Shown here one piece after another: positions 36,077 through 47,817 of a stretch of DNA of 64,000 nucleotides. The notes under the pieces were generated by a model that was not told the origin of the DNA, made no database searches, and saw only the letters and a list, made by a program, of their open reading frames with translations. The position numbers and the translations under genes were made by a program. The stretch comes from Tenrec ecaudatus. Lineage: Eukaryota > Chordata > Mammalia > Afrosoricida > Tenrecidae. The stretch lies in assembly GCF_050624435.1 (NCBI RefSeq), contig NC_134539.1, positions 148,529,525-148,593,524 of the forward strand. Direction: 5' to 3'. The number at the start of each line of letters is the position of its first letter. Position 1 is the stretch's first letter.

Positions 36077-36536
36077 TGTGTTAGTCCAGGTAGACTAGAG
36101 AAACAAATCAATGGACACACATATGTATAAGAAAGATTTATATACAAGAACAATTGAACATTGAGAAAACATCCCAGGCCACTCAAGATCAAGTCCATAA
36201 GTCTGATATGAGCCCATACGTCTGATACCAATCTCTAAAGTCCTTTTCAGACTCATGAAACACATGCAATGATGTTGAATGCAGGAAGATCACAGACCAG
36301 TGGGTAGGGAGTCTTGCAGATCCAGTGGCATTGTAAGCAACTCAGCACTAGCAAGAGTCTCCATGAGGCTCCTCCAGTTCAGGGCACTAGTGTAGCTCCA
36401 TGTGTCTTGTCAGTTGGAGTGAGTCTGCATCCAGCCTCCAGTGAGCTATTTATCTCCTTAGCACCTCCAAATGAAGTTTTCACCCCCCCTCACTCGTAAT
36501 CCTCTCAAATTGACAAAAGATTATATCACTACCACA
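36077..36536 (-). mobile_element. solo LTR (MaLR-like family A), exact ends
   Basis: 460 bp, TGTGTTAG..ACTACCACA on the plus strand, flanked by a perfect 5-bp duplication TTACC (36072-36076 and 36537-36541). Transcriptional sense is minus: ATATAAATCTTTCTTATACA is near its 3' end. No internal retroviral sequence. Confidence 0.9.
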
Positions 36537-36639
36537 TTACCTCTCTATATAGCCCTGTCTTTTAAGATTATCCCAAGGCATAGACTATGCTGCTCGCTTC
36601 ATACGGTCGATGGTCCTAAGATGTGTGTAGCTCTCTGAT

Positions 36640-37080
36640 CTCTGGTGTTTTCCATCTATCTGCCTGCCCAAAGGTAGCAATCATGAACACATTCCACGTT
36701 CCTCTAGCCCTAGCCGTGGCATTTTCAATCAACCTGTATGCATGTAAAATTTGGACAGTGCATAGAAAGACCAAAGAAGGATTGGTGCATTTGGATTATG
36801 GCTTAAGTGAAGAACGTAGGAGCTACCACAGATTGTCAGCATAACAAACAAACCTGTCTTGTGAGAAGTAGATCCAGGATATTCCTTAGAAGAGGGGATC
36901 ACTAGCCTTCGGCTCAGGTACTACGGGCATATTATCAGGAGAGACCGGGTCCTGCAAAAGGATATCATGGTTGGTAATGTGGAGGGTCAACAAAAGGTAG
37001 GAAGATCCTCCGCAAGGTGTACGGAGAAACTCAAAACTATCAGTAATTGTGAAGATTGTAAAGAACTGGATTAATAGGAC
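36640..37080 (+). mobile_element. RTE LINE fragment, C-terminal ORF and part of tail
   Basis: CCTAGCCGTGGCATTTTCAA near 36708, the TGGACAGTGCATAGAAAGACC analogue of the EDRR region, GGCATATTATCAGGAGAGAC near 36927, AACAAAAGGTAGGAAGATCC near 36990. The tail is decayed. Confidence 0.75.
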
Positions 37081-37329
37081 TCTGAACTGGCTTCATTGAC
37101 TAACCACAGCAAATTGGCTTGTCTCTCATATGGCTGAGAGTTTAATCATGGGGGAGGGTTCAATTCCAGGTCTGAAAAGGACCCGAAGGCCTCCAGCTTT
37201 GAATGTGTTCATAGGTGGGTTTTGAAAATATAATAGTTTAGGGGCTAAAACATAAGCAAAGTTGTATTTACAGTAATGTGCATTGGTTTATGAAGCATAG
37301 ATACTCTTCATTACCTATTATAAAAGCAC

Positions 37330-37448
37330 TGTCATCGAGTTGATTCAAACCCATACAACTGTGTACAGGATTTCCGAAGCCATTGATCTTTACGGGAGTA
37401 GACAGTCTCCTCTTTCTCTTGTGCAGGAGCTGGTGGGTGGAACTTATT
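37330..37448 (-). mobile_element. AfroSINE, partial
   Basis: Minus strand: CACTGTCATCGAGTTGATTC tail near 37328, GATCTTTACGGGAGTAGACA near 37385, GCTGGTGGGTGGAACTT near 37429. The head is missing. Confidence 0.75.
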
Positions 37449-37449
37449 A

Positions 37450-37722
37450 TGCAAGAGGAAAAGCAATTTCAGAATGAGTCATAGAAAAGAACAATCCTAA
37501 GGGGGGGGAAATAAGAAGTGAGTTAGTTAAGTCTTTTCTAAATATCCGCTGGAGGTAAGATCCTAGAGAGTGACTTGAGTCCAAGACAAGTCTGGTTTTA
37601 TTTCAATTCATCTCCCCATGTGTGAGAGAGTGAGCCTAACATTCAGATAAATAGATTCAGCACACCCAAGTCTGATCAGGACTGCCTGCAGACAATCATG
37701 TCTATGTGCCTATTGCTTGGTC
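37450..37722. other. unique sequence with a G-run
   Basis: GGGGGGGG at 37501. Nothing else recognised. Confidence 0.5.
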
Positions 37723-37724
37723 TT

Positions 37725-37830
37725 TCTACGCCTACAAAGAGTTACAGTGGCAGCTGTACCCTGTCCTAAAGGGTCACTTGTAGTTGGCATTAACTCGACG
37801 GCAATGACTTTATTGCTTTTGATTCAGTTG
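37725..37830 (+). mobile_element. AfroSINE 3' half
   Basis: Begins mid-body at CTACGCCTACAAAGAGTTAC and ends GCATTAACTCGACGGCAATG near 37786. 5'-truncated. Confidence 0.75.
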
Positions 37831-37834
37831 GAGC

Positions 37835-38590
37835 TCTCCCTTCAGAACAGGAGAGCCAGACTTCGGATGCATATGATCAATGATGATTTTCCTTTAAAAA
37901 ATATCTTGTGCCTGCACCAAAGACACACTAATAAAGCCTCTGAATAAGCTACATCCTCTCTCTGGGAGGCACTAATAAATGCCTACTGTCAGAAGCAAAG
38001 CCAGAATAAGTTGCAAGCCAAGTACCAATGCAATGCTCAGATTTCTTTTAAAGGAGCCACAGAAAGGCTCTAGATCAGGTTAGTCTACAATGAGACCGCC
38101 AAACAGTAAATTGCTTGGGATCGTGGTTATCCTTGTGACTCAGTTAGAGGTAATGAAGTCGCAGCTTTGCATTTTCCTGTCTTTCATTTTGAGTTCAGTC
38201 CAAGTCATTGCCATTTTAATGTGCCACAATCCACTTTGCTGGGAAATTTGGGGAAATGAAATGCCTCTTTCTCTACTTACAATTTATGATGGAAACTTCC
38301 ACTCATCTTATTGTTACCTGAAGTGGCCAGTCCGGAGCCAAACTGCTGCCTTTATCAATGTGATCTCCCCCACAGAGATGAAAGTGGACCATTTCAGGGA
38401 AGAAAATTAGAATATGCAGGCAGTTATCTATGGTGTTTGTGAAGATTGGGAGATCAGAGAGAACTAGAGGATCAAATTAACTGTTTAATACTATGGTGAC
38501 ATAGACTGGCCACAAGATAAAGTCTTTCCAAGCAGTTTTATGAGCTCGCCAATGATGTCCTGATTACATAGCTATTGCTCAATATGATGA
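37835..38590. other. unique sequence
   Basis: Includes a 106-codon frame at 38090-38410 without recognisable relatives. Confidence 0.45.
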
Positions 38591-38594
38591 GTAA

Positions 38595-38985
38595 CCACAG
38601 TGTCCCTTCGAAGTGAGGATGGTGAGTTTCCATTGTATTTACTTTGGCCAGGACACTAACAATAGCAGCAAACAGTTGTTATCCAGTGGAGATCAGCTCA
38701 TGGTGGTCAAACAGGACAGAGTGTAACTGCCCAACAGGATCGACCCCCACGGCTGTCCATCTTTACTAAAGCAAGTGACCGTACCTTTCCCCCATGGAGA
38801 GGCTGGTGGATTGGAACTTCCAAACTTTTGATTCGCAGCTGAGCATTTTAACAACTGCACCACAAAGGGCCCTTGGGAAATTATTAGGAAAGAGCAGGAC
38901 ATCATCTCTGGAAAAATAGAGGGGTGATGCAATTGAGGAAGAAAATGCGATCGATTGACATAGTAGCTAAAACAGTGAACTCAAA
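38595..38985 (+). mobile_element. RTE LINE fragment split by an AfroSINE
   Basis: CCTTCGAAGTGAGGATGGTGAG (about 38605) is the RTE block before GGACATG. It resumes after the SINE at TTATTAGGAAAGAGCAGGAC near 38880 and continues to CGATCGATTGACATAGTAGC near 38950. Element order is continuous across the SINE. Confidence 0.65.
38698..38876 (-). mobile_element. AfroSINE nested in RTE
   Basis: Minus strand: tail CTCATGGTGGTCAAACAGGA, body CCATGGAGAGGCTGGTGG near 38801, head CAACTGCACCACAAAGGGCC near 38852. Confidence 0.75.
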
Positions 38986-38989
38986 TATA

Positions 38990-41020
38990 TCAGTGCTCCT
39001 GAAAAATGGCGCAGAAGCAACCAACTAAAAATAAGAACCTCGCTCTGTTCAGTAATCATGTAGAAACCAATTGCAGTGTAGTTTTAATTAAGCCCATCAA
39101 TTTTAATTGTTATTTTTAAGACAAAAAAAGCCTAACAGATAGACATAGTTGATCTGCAACACAGAGATAGCATAAGGGCAATGAAACAACTAGAAAACAC
39201 TAATGTTTAAAATAAATTTCAAAGCCATATATTAAGAGGAAGTCATAATTCTGGAGCAAGTTTACTGTTTCTCTAGGAGGTTCATGTTCTCAGCATTAAC
39301 CAGGAAATCATTTGCAAAGAAAAGGAGAAGGGAAAAGCTTCCGGTTTATAGCATTTCTCCTCTTTCTTCCTGCCGATTCTTCTTAAATAAGACTCACAGA
39401 AGTCACTGATCTCAAGTTTGTGTTTTATTGACTAATGGGGATTGCCTCGGGTGATTCTTTTTCTAAGTAATGTGCTTCTTACACATCTGCCATAGATATG
39501 ACAAGGCTTGGGTTGAGTTCAGTTCATGATGCAAGTCAAGAAGCTATGGTTCTTCTATTCTGATTGTGAAAAACTATCAGCATATTTTCATTCATAAGGT
39601 CCAGAAGTTTAGAGCGGGGATGGTACTTGTTACCATGTCTCCTTAGAGCTTAAAAGGCACAGAAGTTTGTAAGAAGGACCTTTTTCGGTAGTCTGAAGGT
39701 ATTGGTGCTCAGAAACAAGTGAAAGTCAGAGAGATCATATCATCACTCACCTGTATAAGGTTACAGCTCAAACAGAATGAGGTCATGTGCCCAATTCCCT
39801 AAAAACAATAACAATAAAAAGAACTAGTTTGCATCTGTCTCCAGTCATGACTGAGCTGTCTACAAAGAGAGAGCAAGGGCCTTCCCTTATTACTCTTCTC
39901 CAATTTCCTGAAAGAGAAAGAACGTTTGAAATGAATGGCTAAAGGTTAAATTCAAGGTATAAGTAACTATAGAAACAATCTCATGACTATGCTTTAAGAA
40001 CCGTTGGCAATAGGTGTACCTTATTTGGGGCCCAAATTCTTTTATCTTGTCTTTCCCTATGTATTTATTTTTATTTTGCATGTTTTAAAATGCTCTCAAA
40101 TATGTAGAACAGAGAGAGGCTAATAGTACCCACAGAACAAACAAGAGTAGCAGAACATCAGGACTATGTTTTTGCCTAGACCTGTGTTAACAATATCAAC
40201 AATATCTCATATCACAACATGCAGCCTCTGTTTGATATTCACAGATAAACTCTAATGCATAGAGTAGTTAACACTAAATCATAAAGTCTTTTCCCTTTAG
40301 CAATGAGAATTAACTTTGTAAAAAAAGGTTTCTTGTGGACAATGAAGGCAGAGGTGAATTGTCCATCCATCTTAGATGGCAATTACATGCGCATTTCCTC
40401 TGGAAAGGGTAGGCATCAATTTAATAAGCCTTCAAATTTCATTCTCTCAAGCAAATTGACAAGTAGCTTACTATTTAGATAGCAATGAGTTCAAGAGAAG
40501 GTAAACAGATAAAGTTGTGTTGTTAATTTGCTACAGTTAATTAACTTTGATTGAATATTAAATTCAAAAGATATTCTTGACATTTCAGGCAAATTAATCA
40601 AAGTAAATATGCCAGTCTGTGAGCAACTTTTAAATTAGAATCAGAACAATAATTTAGGTGAAGTACAGCTTCTTTGTGCAATAATTTGACTAGGAGATAC
40701 AATTTTAATGCTGGAATTTGGGTGTGCTTTTCTTTTATTCAGAATGGAAGTCTGCTTGAAAGTGTTATAAATAATCTTATATGAAGCATGCTGCAGTTAT
40801 AACAATGTTATATAAAATGCTAATACTAAAAAAGGTGGACTGTCTTAGTACATAAGCTCCACTACCACATAGAGAATCCTGCTGGTTTCTGAAATACCCA
40901 TGCCATACCCTTGCCACTGCAACATGAAAACCACCATTACCCAACAAATCCTCAGAGGAATGGGAGGAATTGAAATTGCAGAAAGTGTAGTTGACCTCAT
41001 ATAAAGCCCACGTGAAGAGT
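38990..41020. other. unique AT-rich sequence
   Basis: Two kilobases without a recognisable interspersed repeat. The 40400-40800 part carries several TTAATTA/TTAATTTGC-type motifs typical of homeodomain-binding conserved noncoding elements. That is suggestive only. Confidence 0.45.
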
Positions 41021-41022
41021 TT

Positions 41023-41659
41023 TGTGTTAGGCAGGGGTCTCTAGAGAAACAAAACCAGGGCACTTATGATGATAGATAGATAGATTTATTGATTTATACA
41101 GCACAAAGGAATATAACAGCTAATTAGTCCACATAGCAGTATGGAGGGCTCAGTTCAACTCATATCCGTGGAACAGTTAATATACTGGAAGTTGTTCAAC
41201 TAAGGAGGGCTGCTGGGTACAATGTCAAGGAATCAGACAGCCGAGTCTTCCCTTGGGCAGTTCAGGCAGTCTGCTCACAGGCAGCAAACAGTTGGGTGGA
41301 TCATCCATGGGCTTAGTGAAGCAGGTCCAAATGGGATGTCAAATTCAAGCAGTGATAAATGACACGATCCATCAGCTTCAAACTCAAGCAATGTACATAG
41401 CAGCAATGTGACAAAGCAGGTATTGAAGGAACCTCAAGCTCTAGCAACATGATCCAGGGGGTGGCTGTCCCACAGGTAGTGTAGTTCACCAGTTGTGGCA
41501 GAGAACTAGTGAAAGCAGCTGCATGCTGGTCTAATCACCAGAGAGCAAGAGAGAGAAGGGAGGTCATTGTCAAGCTATTTATCTCTTTGCCCTCTAATCA
41601 ATCTGTGACCTTATTTATCCCATATTGGCCAGGTTGGTACAATAAACTAACCCATTACA
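41023..41659 (-). mobile_element. solo LTR (MaLR-like family B)
   Basis: About 637 bp, TGTGTTAG..CCCATTACA on the plus strand, with sense on minus. Its 3' end (CATAAGTGCCCTGGTTTTG on the minus strand) matches the LTR at 59631 (CACAAGTGCCCTTGTTTTA). Its 5' start resembles the LTR at 47292. A short GATA repeat lies at 41073-41088. Flanking AGTTT/GGTCT match at only 3 of 5 bases, so the ends are approximate. Confidence 0.65.
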
Positions 41660-42132
41660 GGTCTCTAAAAATATTTTGTAAAACAGAATTAAAAGATACT
41701 AAAATGTACCCTGAAGTCTCCTTGTACATAGAAAAAGAGACAACCATGCTAATAGAACCACGGTTTGCTGTGTGGTTGACAATCCGAAAAAGGTGGTTAA
41801 TAGGGTTCTATCTTTTCCTTCATGCTGATTTCAACTGTATGCTGAGCAAATCATTCTAGATGCTGGATTATATGGCAGATGGGACAAAGACTCATTCACA
41901 AACTGTGCCATGCACCTGGGACTACTTTGCTTCCTGAAAGTGAAGAAGGCTTGAAGCACTTATGCATGAAGGTCAATGACATCAGTCTTCAGGATTACAG
42001 CTGACCATAAAGGAAAAAGAGAACATTCTCATCATGGAACCAAGAAGCAATAGGATGATAAATGGAAGAAACACTGACATCGTCGATGATTTCATTTTAC
42101 ATGGATAGCTACAATCAAAATCTACATCCATG

Positions 42133-42312
42133 GATGCCAACCTATTGTGGTTGAGCAGATCCCAATTTGTAGCAACTCTCTGAGTAGGCAAAGTAGAACC
42201 ACCATAGTGTTTCCAAGGCTGGAGATCATTATGGTAGCAGACTACCTCATCTTTCTTCCATAAAGTGATTGGTGGGTTTGAACTGATAACCCACTGCATC
42301 ACCAGGGCTCCT
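42133..42312 (-). mobile_element. AfroSINE nested in RTE
   Basis: Minus strand: tail GCCAACCTATTGTGGTTGAG, body TGTTTCCAAGGCTGGAGATC near 42210, GTGGGTTTGAACTGATAACC near 42272, head CACCAGGGCTCCT ending 42312. RTE flanks TCCATGGA and TCCCATAGA look like the insertion duplication. Confidence 0.8.
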
Positions 42313-42462
42313 CTCCCATAGAAGCAGCAGTCAACAAATCAAACCACATACCATATTAGGCAAATAGGGTGTTAAAAGACCTCTTTACAGAGTCAAAAAG
42401 TGAAGATAGTATTTTGAGAATATATGCCCCCCGACCTTAGCCTTGGTATTTCCAATGGCCAC

Positions 42463-43009
42463 TATGTTAGTCTGAATCGACTAAAGAAACAAGTTCACAG
42501 ATACTCATATGTGTATAAGAAAAAGTTTTCTATAAAGAGTAATTAAACATTAAGATAACATACCAGCCCAGTCCAGATCAAGTCCAATAGACCAATATTA
42601 ACACTTATGTCCAATACTAGTCCATAAATTCCTCTTTAGACTCACGCAGCCATACAATAATGCCGAATGCAGGAAGAGCACAGGCCAGTTGCTGGAAAGT
42701 CTTGTGGGTCCATTGGTGGTTGAGGCATCTCAGTGTTGGCAGGGGTCTCCATGTGGCTCCTCCAGCTCCGAGGCTCTTGCTGCCATCAGCCTGTCTCTAT
42801 GTGGCTTGTCAACAAGAATGTCTCCCAGGGACTGAACCCTTGTCAGTAGAGAGTCTCCAAGGGAGTGAGCATGTGTTCCACCTCCAGCGAACTATTTATC
42901 TCCTTAGTGCCTCCAAATAAGGTCATCAAGCTGCTACCTGCTTGACAGGCTAAACTCCTCCCCTTCACTCTCACATCTCAGAATGACACCAGATTGTGTA
43001 ACTACTACA
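42463..43009 (-). mobile_element. solo LTR (family A) nested in RTE, exact ends
   Basis: 547 bp between perfect 5-bp duplications GCCAC (42458-42462 and 43010-43014). Plus-strand ends TATGTTAG and ACTACTACA. GAACTATTTATCTCCTTAGT near 42888 and CACTCTCACATCTCAGAATG near 42966 match the LTRs at 36077 and 24123. It splits RTE within the segment coding for FSI.SYA.ESW. Confidence 0.9.
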
Positions 43010-43404
43010 GCCACAATATACATATAAAAGCTGGACAATGAGTAACACACACTGAAGAAGAACTGGTGCATCCGACATAAGGTGTTAGTGAAGAATGTTG
43101 AATATACCACGGACTGTCATGCAGTGATCAAATCCGTCTTGAAAAGAATTCAGTGAGAGTTTCATCTCACATGTTTTGTATGTTACAAGGAGGGCCCAAT
43201 CCTTGGGGAAGCACACCATGCTTTAGTAAAGTAGGTCAGCAGAGAAGAGGAAAATCCCTATGAAATGCATTGATTCAGCTGCTGGAACGGGCTCAAATAG
43301 CTCAACAATCGTGAGGATGGGGTGGGATTGGGGAGTGTTTGGTTCTGCTGTACTTAGGGTCACTAAGAGTCGTATTTACTCGACAGCATTTGACAGAAAC
43401 AACA

Positions 43405-44530
43405 GAGGGGTCAGCTATAGGTGCTCCATGGGCTAAATCCAACCTGCTATCTCATTTTGTAAGTCAAGCTTAATTGGAAAATGGTTCTATGTATCGTCTA
43501 CAACTGCTTTTGTGCTATGAGGGCAAGTAACAGTGGTGACAGACTGGACAACAAAGCCTAAAATATTCAATGTCTGGCCCCTTTGTGGAGCACTGGGGGG
43601 TGAGCTTGTAGAATGTTTATTTGCAACTCCATTAATCCTTGTGCCTGAATGATGTAGAAAGTAGTTGTGTGCATTCCGACAGAAAGTGCCTGCGTGCATT
43701 TAGAAAGCAGATGCGTGGGTTTTCACATGCTCCTTAGAAATAATTGGCATCGCATACATAGCCCATTATCACAAATGCATTGGCACTGACTCATTCAGTT
43801 CACTGTTGAGACGATAGTAATGTACCGAGTAGCTTCACTTGCTTCTAGATAAACTATTCAAATTGCATATTTACACCAAACCAGCTCACTGTGCATTTAT
43901 GACAGGAGGGCTTTGTCATTATGTGAGATCAACAAGCTGAGCGTTCTGGGAGTCTTTACATTATACCGAATAATCTTTCCCTGATCCCAAATGGAAGTCA
44001 CATACGCAGCAACTCCATCCGCTGTCGTTCAGAAACAGTCTGGAATGCCAGAGTGGGTAATTGTCAAGCATGCTTTAGATGTTTAGAATGATCCAAGGGA
44101 ACTTGTCTTTCTCCACTATTTTTATCATTGAAACTGCCAACCCTTATGTTACACATACAATTAAGCAATTACGGCTTCCACCTGCTTCACTCCAAGTCTG
44201 GGGTTGATTGTTTAGATAACAGAACATGAAACTGTCATGAAAACTAAACCCACAGTAAACACAGAAATAGATTAGCAATGATATCAAGTGCCAGTCAGCA
44301 TGCTCACTTGGCAGCACTGAGCCTGTCTTTTTTGCTGTAGATTTTTAATAACCTGTACACACATGATCACCTACCGTCTTCATAGCTTTATAGAATGTAT
44401 CAGCTTAATGCTGTTATCAGTTTGTGAGTCATCGGTATTCATCAGAATTTGAGAGTGAAATTAAGAGAATTGAAATCTGATTGAGAACATCATCAACCCA
44501 TAGATAGAATGTGGAAAATATATTTTCTGT
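43405..44530. other. unique sequence with conserved-element look
   Basis: Over 1.1 kb without interspersed repeats, of mixed composition and free of low-complexity tracts. I see no ORF, splice pattern or RNA fold I can name. It is a candidate for a conserved noncoding element. Confidence 0.4.
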
Positions 44531-44534
44531 TGTG

Positions 44535-44945
44535 GTGGTTGTTGTGTGCCACCAAGTCAGTTCTGCCCCATAGAGTGACCTTATGCACAACAGAATGAAA
44601 CACTGTCTGCTCCTGCGAGATCATCACAATTTTCTTCTGCTTGCACCCATTGTTACCGCCACGGATCAATTCCTCTCCTCCATGGCCTTCCTCTTCTTCA
44701 CTGTCCCTCTACTGTACCCGACATAATGCCCATCTCCACAGACTGGTCTCTCCTGACAAGTTATCCAAAGTCTGTAAGACAGAGTCTTGTCATCCTTTGC
44801 TCAGAAGAGCACTCTTGCCTTAATACTCGTAAGACAGCTTGGTTTGGCCTTTTAACAGCCCATGGTATATTGAATATTCTTCCGAGCAATTCAAATGCAT
44901 TGTTTTTCTTCAGTCTTCTTTGCTCAGTGTCTCTAGCTGATGAAA
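44535..44945 (-). mobile_element. RTE LINE 3' end
   Basis: The minus-strand tail starts at TGCCACCAAGTCAGTTCTGC (44548). Then come CATAATGCCCATCTCCACAG, TGACAAGTTATCCAAAGTCTG near 44754 and GCCCATGGTATATTGAATAT near 44859. The ORF order is inverted relative to the plus-strand copies. Confidence 0.8.
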
Positions 44946-45224
44946 TTAAGTGTTTGAAATCATTTAATTAGGAAGGGGCCCAGCTGGAATTTGAACCCTG
45001 GCAATATGCCTTCAGAACCTAGACATGTAATTCTATTCTATACTCTCTTTATTACAGCAAATATTTATTGAGCTGCTTATCCTCATAAACATACATGGTC
45101 CCTTAATTGTCTTTGTGCTCAGAGCCAGGCATTTCAAGGAGCCCACTGAAGGTGGAACAATATATAAAGGATTGACCAGACCAGTGTGTTGATTTGCAGA
45201 TCAGGAAATCCAATGATATTTTTT

Positions 45225-45700
45225 AGGTAAATCTGCTGCAAAAGGCCTCTAAGAAATGTTGATGGCAGGATGAGGGTGCCATGGCCTTTCCAAGCATCTC
45301 CTGTCCATACAAAAGCTGGACAATAATGAGTAAGGGAAAAATGAAGAAGTAATATGTTTAAATGAGAGTGTTGGTAAAAAATATAGCCTATATCATAGAT
45401 CACCAGAAGAATGAATACATTTTTTCCTCGGAGGAAGCAAGAATGTCAAGACTCCCTCTCATACGTAGAACATGTTATCAAGAGGGACCAGACTCTGAAG
45501 AAAGGCATCAGGCTTGGTCAAATAAAGGGTCAGCAAAAATCCAGGAAGAGCTTCAATGGGATTGTTTTTCACTGTTGCTGCAACAATGGTCTCAGCCATA
45601 GGGAATATTGTGAGGAAGGTGCAGGACTGGTTAGTATTTCATTTTGCTGTGCATTGGTTGCTATGAGTCAAGACGGAGTTCAAACTACTCCGTAACTGCA
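45225..45700 (+). mobile_element. RTE LINE 3' part
   Basis: GGTAAATCTGCTGCAAAAGG near 45226, CAAAAGCTGGACAATAATGA near 45310, CATGTTATCAAGAGGGACC near 45471, GGTTGCTATGAGTCAAGACG near 45656. Some segments are deleted relative to the copy at 23.7 kb. Confidence 0.8.
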
Positions 45701-45704
45701 ATAA

Positions 45705-46409
45705 GCTGCCATCATTCTGATGGTTCCCCAGGGGAAAACAACGCCAGCATGGCTTTAGCATGTATACCAGACAGTCCTGACCCAGTGTAGAGAAAGCAGT
45801 ATTCTAGGTGCACTTCAGAATAAATAAGAATTACATGGAAAGGTCGTAGAAGAAAGATATTCTGAGAGAATACATCCCAGACAGTATAATCAAGAAGAGT
45901 GAAGTCACTTACAAAAATGATTACGGAAAAGAGATCTATTCTCCCTGAATTTCACATCTTATCAAATACTCAATCCTGTTGCTTAGTGTGTTTTCTTTCT
46001 CTTGACCTCAGTCTTCTCTTAATTTAGTTCTTCCCTCTTTTGCATTACCTGCCCACCCACATTTTTTCAAAAATAGGTTATTTTTCACTTGTACAATGCT
46101 TAATGGTTGCTGATCCTTGGGCCTCTGTCCTCAGTCCTATTTTTTTCCTCATTCTACTTCCAAGTGTATCATCCACTTAATGGGTTTAATTATTAACTAC
46201 ATACTGGCAGAAATCAACTCCTGGAAGTCGTGCGATACCTTTATTTTGAGAATCAGACTTATGCACTTGCTTACTGTTATACCTGCTTGCTTAAAAGCCT
46301 TACAGGTGTCTGAAACTCTACTTGCTCCCCAAATTTCATTGTGTTCTTCCCAACATTGTCTTCCCTCATTGTTCTAGGGTAAGTGACTGAGTCAGACTCT
46401 CTGGTTTCG

Positions 46410-46453
<44 letters not shown>

Positions 46454-46695
46454 GCATCTTTCATTGTGCTTTAGGTAGAAGTTTACATGGCAGATTATTT
46501 TTTCAGTCAATCATGCACACACAAATTGTTTTGTGACATGTGCTGCAGTCCCTTCAACCTGTCAAAACTCTCCCCTTTTCCCCCTTGGGTTCTTCTATTT
46601 CCCTTTGCCCAGTTTCCAGGGCACTGTCTTATGTTCTCATCTTTGGTTTTGGACAAAGATAGCTCCTTTGATCTCATATACTGGATGGTTGGAAG
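45705..46695. other. unique sequence with (GT)n
   Basis: Nothing recognised except the dinucleotide repeat at 46413-46455. Confidence 0.5.
46413..46455. repeat. (GT)n microsatellite
   Basis: About 20 GT units with one CG interruption. Confidence 0.95.
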
Positions 46696-46699
46696 GAGC

Positions 46700-46925
46700 A
46701 CATTCTCACGAATCAATGTTCAGGAGATCAAATTATGCATTGCACTGGTACATCGTCTACCCAAGATCTCTTTAAAGAACAAGGATACCATTTTGAGGCC
46801 TAAGTTGTACCTGATGCAGACCATGATATTTTCAATTGCCTCATATGCATACAAAAGTTGGATATTAAATAAGGAAGACTGAAGAGGAATTGATGTATTT
46901 GAGATAGTATTCAGATACACAGCCA
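46700..46925 (+). mobile_element. RTE LINE fragment
   Basis: AGATCTCTTTAAAGAACAAGG near 46763, CCTGATGCAGACCATGATAT near 46810, CTCATATGCATACAAAAGTTGG near 46841. Ends abruptly in the EDRR..AF region. Confidence 0.8.
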
Positions 46926-47291
46926 ATGAAACCAATTTATGTTACTTCTTAATGTCAGAACAAATATTGGAAGACTGCTAACGTAGAAGTGAAATGTTTC
47001 TGCTCTATTTATTTACTAAGTACTGTAGCCATTGCCACTGCGATGCAGTTCACTGTACTTGGTTCACTGTGTCCACATTGGACTTTGTGAATCCGATGTC
47101 ACTGTATTAATGAGATGCCAATCAGAGTCTGGGTTCAGAAATTTTCCAAAGAAACCATTCTCAAGAAAACAGTGGATTCTTGTGGGTTACCTGTCAAACC
47201 TATAACCCAGAGTTGGCCAACTGTTGAGACGTAAGAGCCCATCCTGTCCTTCCCAACAGTTTAAAAATTATTAAAGCGCATTAAAGGTATT

Positions 47292-47817
47292 TGTGTTAGT
47301 CTGGATACTTTAGAGAAACAAATCCACAGAAAATCATATGTATAACAGAGAGTTTTATATAAAGGATAAGTACACACCAAGAAAACATCCCAACCCAGTG
47401 CTGCCCAAGTCCACAAGTCCAACATTAGCTCATATGTCTGACACCAATCCATAAAGTCCTCCTCCATCTCCCAAAACACAATGACACTGACTGCAGTGGG
47501 AAACGCAAGTCAGTGAAAGGGTAATCATCTCAGCATTGGCGGGGGGCAGAGGGGGGTCTCCACACAGCTGCTCCAGCACCCAGGGCTGCATCGGAGTAGG
47601 TCCATGTGGCTTCCCTTCAGGGATGTCTTGCAGGAAGTGGGCCTTGCCAGCTGCAGCAGGGAACTGACTAAGGCAGCTGCGCCTTGATCTGACCATCAGA
47701 AAGCAAGAGACCTGAGAACTTGAAAGGTGAGGCTCACCGAGCCATTTGTCCCTCTGCTATTCAATTAACCCCACCTGTGTTTATCAGTCAGGTTGGCACA
47801 ATAAACAAACTGCCTCA
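47292..47817 (-). mobile_element. solo LTR (mosaic of families A and B), exact ends
   Basis: 526 bp between perfect GTATT duplications (47287-47291 and 47818-47822). The plus-strand left end TGTGTTAGTCTGGATACTTT matches family A. The right part (GGTTGGCACAATAAACAAAC) matches the family B LTR at 41023. Sense is minus. Confidence 0.9.

Larger units (their letters stand above)
41715..43400 (+). mobile_element. RTE LINE 3' half carrying a nested SINE and LTR
   Basis: From CTCCTTGTACATAGAAAAAG (RT) through CTGTATGCTGAGCAAATCATTC near 41836, GATTTCATTTTACATGGATA near 42088, an AfroSINE, GGTATTTCCAATGGCC near 42446, an LTR, and then the C-terminal block (ATATAAAAGCTGGACAATGA near 43021) to the tail GTATTTACTCGACAGCATTTG near 43372. 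All ORF segments are frameshifted. Confidence 0.85.
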
